Below, one piece after another: positions 53,043 through 64,000 of a stretch of 64,000 nucleotides of DNA. The position numbers were made by a program, and so were the translations under genes. Numbering within the stretch: the first letter of the stretch is position 1; each line of letters starts with the position of its first letter. The notes below the pieces were generated by a model. That model was given only the letters and a program-made list of their open reading frames with translations. It had not been told where the DNA came from and did no database searches. Source of the DNA: Rhizobiales bacterium YIM 77505 (lineage in GTDB: Bacteria; Pseudomonadota; Alphaproteobacteria; Rhizobiales; Beijerinckiaceae); the NCBI GenBank assembly GCA_000745135.1, contig JQNH01000001.1:1798001-1862000 (forward strand), in the 5' to 3' direction.

Positions 53043-53410
53043 CAGAGGACCTCCGGAGCCAGCGAGATGATCTTCATGTGGTTCTTGGCGCGCAGCTCGC
53101 GGGGGACCGGACCAAAGATGCGGGTGCCGATCGGCTCTTTCTGATTGTTGATCAGAACCGCCGCATTCCGGTCGAAGCGGATGACGGAGCCGTCCGGACG
53201 CCGGATGTCCTTGGCGGTGCGCACTACGACCGCCTTCATGACGTCGCCCTTCTTCACGCGCCCGCGCGGAATCGCCTCCTTCACGGAGACCACGATGATG
53301 TCTCCGATGCTGGCGTATTTACGCTTCGAGCCGCCGAGAACCTTGATGCACATCACGCGGCGCGCGCCCGAATTGTCGGCGACGTCGAGATTCGTCTGCA
53401 TCTGGATCAT
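53042..53410 (-). CDS. rplN: 50S ribosomal protein L14
   Basis: This 122-residue protein begins [20 protein letters not shown] and ends [12 protein letters not shown]-like ([12 protein letters not shown]), diagnostic of L14, which contacts 16S rRNA across the subunit interface. A 150-base gap separates it from rpsQ, the traditional S10/spc boundary, where a promoter could lie. Confidence 0.97.
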   Translation of the reverse strand: MIQMQTNLDVADNSGARRVMCIKVLGGSKRKYASIGDIIVVSVKEAIPRGRVKKGDVMKAVVVRTAKDIRRPDGSVIRFDRNAAVLINNQKEPIGTRIFGPVPRELRAKNHMKIISLAPEVL

Positions 53411-53560
53411 GGCCTTGATCCTTTCCTTGTTTCAGATCGGTTTCCGGAGGGCCGCACCACTCCGGACTACGCCTGATGGGGCTCTGACGTCCCCGACCAT
53501 TGTCTTGGGAAGGCCGTCGCGAAACGCGGCATCCTTCCCGGCTCAACCCTGCCCTGCCAT

Positions 53561-53797
53561 CTACGCCGTCGGCGCGATGAGCCTCCAAGTCTTGAGCTTG
53601 GAATAGGGCCGCGACTCCTCGATCATGACGACGTCTCCCACCTTCGCGGTGTTGTTCTCGTCATGGGCATGGTACTTCTTGGAGCGCCGGACCGTCTTCT
53701 TCAGGACCGGATGCGTGAAACGCCGCTCGACCTTCACGACAACCGTCTTGTCCTGCTTGTCGCTGACGACGACGCCCTGCAATACGCGCTTCGGCAT
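53561..53797 (-). CDS. rpsQ: 30S ribosomal protein S17
   Basis: This 78-residue protein has [20 protein letters not shown] and the [14 protein letters not shown] ending typical of S17, a primary 16S rRNA binder. Ten bases separate it from rpmC. Confidence 0.97.
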   Translation of the reverse strand: MPKRVLQGVVVSDKQDKTVVVKVERRFTHPVLKKTVRRSKKYHAHDENNTAKVGDVVMIEESRPYSKLKTWRLIAPTA

Positions 53798-53807
53798 AAT
53801 TCTCTCC

Positions 53808-54020
53808 TTAAGCCTTCGCCTCGGCGAGCTTCTGCCGGTGAAGCGTCCGCACCCGCGCGATGTCCCGGCGGATTTCCCGCACCCGGGCGGTGTTCTCGAG
53901 TTGCCCGGTCGCCCGCTGGAAGCGCAGGTTGAACTGCTCCTTCTTCAGCTTCAGCAACTCGTCCGCGAGCTGGTCCGGCGTCATGACCTTGAGGTCCGCA
54001 AGTCTCTGTCTCGACTTCAT
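53808..54020 (-). CDS. rpmC: 50S ribosomal protein L29
   Basis: From the ATG at 54020 (GAGGAGGG upstream) the protein has 70 residues, a helical hairpin: [20 protein letters not shown] is diagnostic. L29 surrounds the peptide exit and helps bind trigger factor and SRP. The upstream part of the frame (to 54158) is not part of the gene. Confidence 0.96.
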   Translation of the reverse strand: MKSRQRLADLKVMTPDQLADELLKLKKEQFNLRFQRATGQLENTARVREIRRDIARVRTLHRQKLAEAKA

Positions 54021-54030
54021 GGGGCCCTCC

Positions 54031-54444
54031 TCACTCGGCGATGCGCTGAATGAAGCGTGTCCGGATCGGCAGCTTCGCCGCCCCGAGGCGAAGCGCCTCG
54101 CGGGCGACCTCCTCGGAGACGCCGTCGATCTCGAACATGATGCGTCCCGGCGCAACACGCGCTGCCCAGTACTCCGGCGAGCCCTTGCCCGAGCCCATGC
54201 GGACCTCGGTCGGCTTCTGGGAGACCGGAAGGTCAGGGAAGATGCGGATCCACACCCGCCCCTGACGCTTCATCTGCCTGGTGATCGCCCGGCGCGCGGC
54301 TTCGATCTGGCGCGCGGTGATGCGCTCCGGCTCCAGCGCCTTCAGCCCGAACTGGCCGAAGTTGAGTTCCGTGCCCCCTTTCGCAGTGCCGCTGATGCGA
54401 CCCTTGAAGGCTTTGCGGAACTTGGTTTTCTTGGGTTGCAGCAT
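54031..54444 (-). CDS. rplP: 50S ribosomal protein L16
   Basis: This 137-residue protein begins [20 protein letters not shown] and contains [20 protein letters not shown], diagnostic of L16, which helps position the A-site tRNA. Ten bases separate it from rpmC. Confidence 0.97.
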   Translation of the reverse strand: MLQPKKTKFRKAFKGRISGTAKGGTELNFGQFGLKALEPERITARQIEAARRAITRQMKRQGRVWIRIFPDLPVSQKPTEVRMGSGKGSPEYWAARVAPGRIMFEIDGVSEEVAREALRLGAAKLPIRTRFIQRIAE

Positions 54445-54476
54445 GGCGAACCTCTTTTCAATCCGTCGCGCCGGCC

Positions 54477-55193
54477 CTAGGCCGCCTGCTCGCGATCGCG
54501 CTCACGCCGGCCGCTGGATCGCTGGCCTTCCTCGCTCGCGCGCTTGTCCTGCGCCATGGGGTCGTGTTCGAGGATCTCGCCCTTGAACACCCAGACCTTG
54601 ATCCCGCAGGTGCCGTAAGTGGTGAACGCCGTTGCCGTTCCGTAGTCGACGTCGGCACGCAGCGTATGCAGCGGCACGCGGCCCTCGCGATACCACTCCA
54701 TGCGCGCGATCTCAGCACCGCCGAGACGGCCTGAGCAGTTGATGCGGATGCCCTCGGCTCCGAGGCGCATCGCCGACTGCACCGCGCGCTTCATGGCGCG
54801 ACGGAACGCCACCCGGCGCTCGAGTTGCTGGGCGATGGACTCGGCGACGAGCGTCGCGTCGATCTCCGGCTTGCGAACCTCGACGATGTTGATCGTGACG
54901 TCCGCATCGGTCATGCGGCCGACGAGCTTGCGCAGCTTCTCGATGTCGGCGCCCTTCTTGCCGATGACGACGCCCGGCCGCGCCGAGTGGATCGTGACGC
55001 GGCACTTCTTGTGCGGCCGCTCGATGACGATCTTCGACACGGCAGCCTGCTTGAGCTGCTTCATCAGCGCCTCGCGGATCGCCATGTCCTCATGGACGAG
55101 CTTCGCATATTCGCCCTTGTTGGCGAACCAGCGCGAATCCCAGGTCCGGTTGATGCCGAGCCGAAGACCGATCGGGTTGACTTTCTGACCCAT
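54477..55193 (-). CDS. rpsC: 30S ribosomal protein S3
   Basis: This 238-residue protein begins [20 protein letters not shown] and has the KH motif region [21 protein letters not shown]3 lines the mRNA entry tunnel. The C-terminal tail is charged and variable ([20 protein letters not shown]). Confidence 0.97.
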   Translation of the reverse strand: MGQKVNPIGLRLGINRTWDSRWFANKGEYAKLVHEDMAIREALMKQLKQAAVSKIVIERPHKKCRVTIHSARPGVVIGKKGADIEKLRKLVGRMTDADVTINIVEVRKPEIDATLVAESIAQQLERRVAFRRAMKRAVQSAMRLGAEGIRINCSGRLGGAEIARMEWYREGRVPLHTLRADVDYGTATAFTTYGTCGIKVWVFKGEILEHDPMAQDKRASEEGQRSSGRRERDREQAA

Positions 55194-55202
55194 CAGATCA
55201 CC

Positions 55203-55589
55203 TCACGCCTGCGCATCGGCAGGGACTTCCCGAACCACGATCGTCAGGTTCGAGAACGGCTTCAGGATGCGGGCGCCACGGCCGCGCGCGCGGGCGTGAA
55301 AGCGCTTCATCACCAGCGCTTTGCCCACATAGGCTTCCTTGACGACGAGATCATCCACGTCGAGGTCGTGGTTGTTCTCGGCATTCGCGATCGCGCTCTC
55401 GAGGCACTTCTTCACGTCGCGCGCAACGCGCTTGCGCGAGAATTCGAGGTCGGCAAGCGCGGTCGCGACCTTCTTGCCGCGAATGAGCTGGGCGACGAGA
55501 TTGAGCTTCTGCGGGCTCACGCGGATCATCCGCGCGACCGCCTTGGCCTCGTTCTCGGCCTCGGCGCGGGGCGTAGCGGGCTTGCCCAT
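55203..55589 (-). CDS. rplV: 50S ribosomal protein L22
   Basis: From the ATG at 55589 the protein has 128 residues. [20 protein letters not shown] and [20 protein letters not shown] are diagnostic; the latter is the beta-hairpin that lines the peptide tunnel. Eleven extra upstream residues in the frame are rejected as non-coding. Confidence 0.96.
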   Translation of the reverse strand: MGKPATPRAEAENEAKAVARMIRVSPQKLNLVAQLIRGKKVATALADLEFSRKRVARDVKKCLESAIANAENNHDLDVDDLVVKEAYVGKALVMKRFHARARGRGARILKPFSNLTIVVREVPADAQA

Positions 55590-55590
55590 C

Positions 55591-55869
55591 TTACTTCCTC
55601 TTCGCCTTCTTGTCCGCCGCATGCCCGTGGAAGGTGCGGGTCGGCGAGAACTCGCCGAACTTGTGCCCCACCATCTCCTCGGTCACGTAGACGGGGATGT
55701 GCTTCTGACCGTTGTAGACGCCGAAGGTCAGTCCGACGAACTGCGGCAGGATCGTGGAGCGGCGGCTCCAGATCTTGATGACCTCATTGCGACCCGAGGC
55801 GCGGGCGGCCTCTGCCTTCTTCAGCAGATAGCCGTCGACGAACGGGCCCTTCCAGACCGAACGTGCCAT
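55591..55869 (-). CDS. rpsS: 30S ribosomal protein S19
   Basis: From the ATG at 55869 the protein has 92 residues: [20 protein letters not shown] and the conserved [21 protein letters not shown]19 sits in the head near S13. The longer frame upstream is a shadow of rplB. Confidence 0.97.
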   Translation of the reverse strand: MARSVWKGPFVDGYLLKKAEAARASGRNEVIKIWSRRSTILPQFVGLTFGVYNGQKHIPVYVTEEMVGHKFGEFSPTRTFHGHAADKKAKRK

Positions 55870-55880
55870 GTCCCGCCCCC

Positions 55881-56723
55881 TTACTTCTTCTTCTTCCGGT
55901 CGTGCCGGCTCGACACGATGAACTTGTCCGTCCGCTTGTTCGAACGGGTCTTCTTGCCCTTGGTCGGGAAGCCCCACGGGGTCACCGGGTGCCGGCCGCC
56001 CGAGGTGCGGCCCTCGCCACCGCCATGCGGATGGTCGATCGGGTTCATGGCAACGCCGCGGTTGTGAGGCCGCCAGCCGAGCCAGCGGTTGCGGCCGGCC
56101 TTGCCGATCGAGATATTCATGTGGTCCGGGTTCGAGACCGCGCCGACCGAGGCGAAGCACTGGCCGTGCACAAGACGCTGCTCGCCAGAGTTAAGTCGCA
56201 CGGTCACGTAGCCCTGGTCGCGACCGACGATCTGGGCGTAGGTGCCCGCCGCCCGAGCGAGCGCGCCACCCTTGCCGAGTTTCAACTCGACATTGTGCAC
56301 GATCGTCCCGACCGGCATGTTGCCGATCGGCATGGCATTGCCCGGCTTGATGTCGACCTGCTCGCCCGACACCACTGTATCGCCGGCGGCGAGCCGCTGA
56401 GGCGCCAGGATGTAGGACTGCTCGCCATCCGGGTAGCGGATGAGAGCGATGAACGCCGTGCGGTTCGGGTCGTACTCGATCCGCTCCACCACGGCTGGCT
56501 CGCCAAGCCGCGCGCGGCGCTTGAAGTCCACATAGCGGTAGGCGCGCTTGTGGCCACCGCCCCGGAAGCGCACGGTGATGCGGCCAAGATTGTTGCGGCC
56601 GCCGGTGCCGATCTTGCCCTCGGTCAGAGCCTTGACCGGCTTGCCCTTGTAGAGCTCCGAGCGGTCGACGATGACCAGCTGGCGCAGGCCTGGCGTAACC
56701 GGTTTGAATGTCTTCAAAGCCAT
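55881..56723 (-). CDS. rplB: 50S ribosomal protein L2
   Basis: This 280-residue protein has [20 protein letters not shown] at the start and the conserved [20 protein letters not shown] near the end, containing the histidine implicated in peptidyl transfer. One of the largest and most conserved L proteins; normal length. Confidence 0.97.
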   Translation of the reverse strand: MALKTFKPVTPGLRQLVIVDRSELYKGKPVKALTEGKIGTGGRNNLGRITVRFRGGGHKRAYRYVDFKRRARLGEPAVVERIEYDPNRTAFIALIRYPDGEQSYILAPQRLAAGDTVVSGEQVDIKPGNAMPIGNMPVGTIVHNVELKLGKGGALARAAGTYAQIVGRDQGYVTVRLNSGEQRLVHGQCFASVGAVSNPDHMNISIGKAGRNRWLGWRPHNRGVAMNPIDHPHGGGEGRTSGGRHPVTPWGFPTKGKKTRSNKRTDKFIVSSRHDRKKKK

Positions 56724-56743
56724 CGGTTCGAATCCTCAACCGC

Positions 56744-57040
56744 TCACAGGCCGGTCGTAACGTCGATCGATTGACCCTCGGCGAGGGTCACGATCGCCTT
56801 CTTCACGTCCGAGCGCTGGCCGCGCACGCCGCGGAACATCTTGACCTTGCCCTTCGTCGTCAGCGTGTTGACGCTGACAACCTTGACGTCGAACAGCTTC
56901 TCGACCGCTTCCTTGATCTGCGGCTTGGTCGCGTCCTTCCGCACGCGGAAGACAACCTTGTTCTGTTCAGACAGCGCCGTGGCCTTCTCGGTGATCACCG
57001 GGCTCACGATCACGTCGTAATGGCGCGGATCGAGACTCAT
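56744..57040 (-). CDS. rplW: 50S ribosomal protein L23
   Basis: This 98-residue protein has [20 protein letters not shown] at the start and the [20 protein letters not shown] ending, diagnostic of L23, the docking site for trigger factor and SRP at the exit tunnel. Its ATG overlaps the rplD stop (ATGA). Confidence 0.97.
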   Translation of the reverse strand: MSLDPRHYDVIVSPVITEKATALSEQNKVVFRVRKDATKPQIKEAVEKLFDVKVVSVNTLTTKGKVKMFRGVRGQRSDVKKAIVTLAEGQSIDVTTGL

Positions 57041-57657
57041 TTGAAGCGCGCCTCCAGCGCATCGACGGCTTCGCGCGTCAGCACAAGCTTGTCGCGGCGA
57101 AGGATGTCGTAGACGTTGATGCCCTGCACCGGCAGGACGTCGATATTCGGAATGTTGCGGGCGGCACGGCCAAAATTGGCGTCGACCTCGGCGCCCGCGA
57201 TGACCAGCGCGTTCGACACGCCGAGCTTGCCGAAACGCTCAACAAGGGCCTTCGTCTTCGCCTCGGGCAGCGCCGCCTGATCGACGACGATGAGGGCCTC
57301 GCCCCTCGCCTTCGCAGACAATGCGTGCTTCAGCGCAAGCGCCCTCACCTTCTTCGGCAGATCATGCGCGTGGCTGCGCACCTGCGGGCCGAAGGCACGA
57401 CCGCCGCCGCGGAACTGCGGCGCGCTCGCCGCGCCGTGGCGGGCATTGCCGGTGCCCTTCTGCTTGTACATCTTCTTGCCGGTCCGATTGACGTCGGACC
57501 GGTTCTTGACCGCGTGGGTGCCGGCCTGGCGCTTAGCGAGCTGCCAGCGCACGCAGCGCTGGAGGATGTCCGCCCGCGGCTCGATGCCGAAGATAGCGTC
57601 GTTGAGCTCGAGCGAGCCGGCGCTGTCGCCGTCGAGCGTGGTGATGTCGATCTTCAT
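57037..57657 (-). CDS. rplD: 50S ribosomal protein L4
   Basis: From the ATG at 57657 the protein has 206 residues. The loop [20 protein letters not shown], which enters the peptide tunnel, is diagnostic. In gammaproteobacteria L4 also represses the S10 operon; no such leader is recognised here. The ATG overlaps the rplC stop by one base (TGATG). Confidence 0.97.
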   Translation of the reverse strand: MKIDITTLDGDSAGSLELNDAIFGIEPRADILQRCVRWQLAKRQAGTHAVKNRSDVNRTGKKMYKQKGTGNARHGAASAPQFRGGGRAFGPQVRSHAHDLPKKVRALALKHALSAKARGEALIVVDQAALPEAKTKALVERFGKLGVSNALVIAGAEVDANFGRAARNIPNIDVLPVQGINVYDILRRDKLVLTREAVDALEARFK

Positions 57658-58382
57658 CACGCGTTCTCCTCAACCGCCGGAGCCTCGGCCGGCGCAGCGT
57701 CAGCCACCGGTGCCCGGAACTTGCCCGGCATCGGCGCCTCCGCGGGCAGCTTCCGCTTGACGGCGTCACGCACATAGATCCACCCGCCGGCGACCCCCGG
57801 AACAGCGCCCTGAACGAGGATCAAGCCGCGCTCGGGGTCAGTCTGCACGACCCGCAGGTTCTGCGTCGTCACGCGCTCGACGCCGAGATGGCCCGGCATC
57901 TTCTTGTTCTTGAAGGTCTTGCCGGGATCCTGACGGCCGCCCGTCGAACCAATCGAGCGATGGGAGATCGACACGCCGTGCGAGGCCCGCAAGCCGCCGA
58001 AGTTCCAGCGCTTCATACCGCCGGCGAAGCCCTTGCCGGTGGTGGTGCCGGTCACGTCCACATACTGGCCCGGAATGAAGTGATCGGCCGTGATCTCCGC
58101 CCCGATCGGGATGACGGCGTCCTCGCTCACGCGGAACTCCGCGAGCTTGCGCTTCGGCTCCACCTTGGCGACGGCAAAGCGTCCCCGCTCGGCGGCCGAG
58201 ACGTTCTTCACCTTGGCCTTGCCAACGCCGACCTGCAGCGCCGTGTAGCCGTTCTTCTCTTTCGTCCGGTGGGCGACGACCTGGCAGTTGTCGACCTTCA
58301 GCACGGTCACGGGAACATGCTCCCCGGCGTCGGTGAAGACGCGGGTCATGCCAACCTTCTGTGCGATGACGCCTGAGCGCAT
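57657..58382 (-). CDS. rplC: 50S ribosomal protein L3
   Basis: This 241-residue protein begins [20 protein letters not shown] and contains [20 protein letters not shown], including the Gln/Arg-rich loop close to the peptidyl transferase centre. The C-terminal 35 residues are Ala/Pro/Glu-rich, an extension often seen in alphaproteobacteria. Confidence 0.97.
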   Translation of the reverse strand: MRSGVIAQKVGMTRVFTDAGEHVPVTVLKVDNCQVVAHRTKEKNGYTALQVGVGKAKVKNVSAAERGRFAVAKVEPKRKLAEFRVSEDAVIPIGAEITADHFIPGQYVDVTGTTTGKGFAGGMKRWNFGGLRASHGVSISHRSIGSTGGRQDPGKTFKNKKMPGHLGVERVTTQNLRVVQTDPERGLILVQGAVPGVAGGWIYVRDAVKRKLPAEAPMPGKFRAPVADAAPAEAPAVEENA

Positions 58383-58428
58383 GTGCGTATCCTCTCGGCG
58401 CGTTCCTATTGGCCCTGAACCTGCCGGT

Positions 58429-58737
<309 letters not shown>

Positions 58738-58807
58738 GGGTTTACCCGTTCAGCAAGAACGACGCGGCCGGCTTTCCGCCAAGCCGCGCCTCCTCTCCTG
58801 TTGCGTC

Positions 58808-59998
<1,191 letters not shown>

Positions 59999-60055
59999 CG
60001 CCCTGTCCTTCCCGGGTAGGTCGTCGATTGTTTTTCCAGAAGCGGAGTCCGCTCG

Positions 60056-62131
<2,076 letters not shown>

Positions 62132-62157
62132 CGTGGTGCTCCTGAACGGCCCTGCCG

Positions 62158-63016
<859 letters not shown>

Positions 63017-63480
63017 CCGTGCCCTCGTTTCAGGCCGCCTTTCGACGGCCGGTTGCTTCAGTTTCGTCGCTGCGCCGCAACGTCTTGCCTGGCGACCGCG
63101 CGCCGTCGGCAAAACGAATCCGCGCCATCGGCGCTTGCGGCCTTTGGCGCGTTGCCCTCGCAGAGGACCACGGCGGATGACCCGTCGCGGTCGTGCCCAA
63201 AGCTGACGCTCTGTCAGTCGGTGTTGAGCTCGGCAGCGTTTAGGCGGGGTTGACCGACGCGCGTCGCATCAGTCGGCACTCACCTACGGCCAGCCGGAAA
63301 GTTCGCGCGGTATAAGCCCCGCGCGCCGCGCCGTCAACCAGAAAATCGGCTGAAAGGCGGGTGAATTCATGAAGCTAGCAGCAGGACAAGAAAACGGCTG
63401 CGCTTCACCCGTCCGAGAAATTTTATTACGCGACACGCACGCTTGAGGCACCCACGGTGCCCACTCCGCTTCTGCGCATG
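63017..63480. other. Intergenic region upstream of the str operon
   Basis: No credible gene. It lies between the rpoC terminator and rpsL and must contain the main promoter of the str/S10 cluster. A short T/A-rich run (AAATTTTATTACGCG, about 63418-63432) is the least GC-rich part. No promoter boxes are assigned with confidence. Confidence 0.45.
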
Positions 63481-63508
63481 AGAAAGGCCGCCGGAAGGCG
63501 GCCTTTCT
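63481..63508 (-). terminator. Intrinsic terminator of rpoC
   Basis: A perfect 12-bp stem AGAAAGGCCGCC/GGCGGCCTTTCT (63481-63492 with 63497-63508) with a four-base loop lies 27 bases after the rpoC stop. The descending arm ends in TTTCT on the minus strand. Confidence 0.85.
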
Positions 63509-63534
63509 CGTTCTCAATCGGGCCGGCAGAGGGC

Positions 63535-64000
<466 letters not shown>

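Overview
This 64 kb window is GC-rich bacterial DNA. It most likely comes from an alphaproteobacterium of the order Hyphomicrobiales (Rhizobiales), perhaps a Microvirga/Methylobacterium-type genome. The pointers are a complex I NDUFA12-type subunit, a BTLCP-family transglutaminase-like peptidase, a B12-dependent ribonucleotide reductase, DUF1236, orphan TAXI binding proteins and the alphaproteobacterial order of the str/S10/spc/alpha ribosomal cluster. The genus is inferred from memory of these families. No database search was possible.

Layout. Bases 1-6400 hold the end of a TadG-like pilus protein, a secreted L,D-transpeptidase, a TAXI binding protein translationally coupled to a membrane-anchored Sel1-like protein, and a secreted alpha/beta hydrolase. 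Bases 6400-13000 are accessory: an orphan IS1595-type zinc ribbon, a Crp/Fnr regulator, small helical proteins, a short collagen-like protein, a BTLCP peptidase and a secreted protein with a triple repeat and a long Gly/Ser tail. Bases 13400-22300 hold a CAP-RTX exoprotein, a second TAXI/Sel1-like pair in reversed order, serA, a HEPN-like protein and a GNAT-TPR fusion. Bases 22700-31500 form a type I secretion locus: a very low-complexity Asn/Asp/Gly-rich protein, a protein with repeated QTN segments, an ABC exporter with a long disordered N-terminus and an HlyD adaptor. Bases 31500-44060 are mixed: small secreted proteins, a putative attenuator or small RNA, tRNA-Glu, nrdJ, an NDUFA12-family gene with a cupin gene, a DUF72 protein, cell-wall enzymes and an HtrA-like protein that has lost its catalytic triad.

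Bases 44130-64000, all on the minus strand, carry the conserved ribosomal superoperon: rpoC (3' end), rpsL-rpsG-fusA-tuf, rpsJ-rplC-rplD-rplW-rplB-rpsS-rplV-rpsC-rplP-rpmC-rpsQ, rplN-rplX-rplE-rpsN-rpsH-rplF-rplR-rpsE-rpmD-rplO-secY-adk, rpsM-rpsK-rpoA-rplQ. It ends at a clear intrinsic terminator at 44075-44105.

The strongest candidates for undescribed biology are: (1) the type I secretion locus with two non-RTX, low-complexity or repeat-bearing putative substrates; (2) a family of four small paralogous helical proteins scattered through the window; (3) two orphan TAXI genes, each paired with a membrane-anchored protein sharing one Sel1-like C-terminal domain; (4) the HtrA-like pseudoprotease; (5) a minus-strand leader or small RNA with two hairpins and a terminator at 32030-32220. 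Several upstream regions also share an ACATTTGT/ACTTTTGT-type element.
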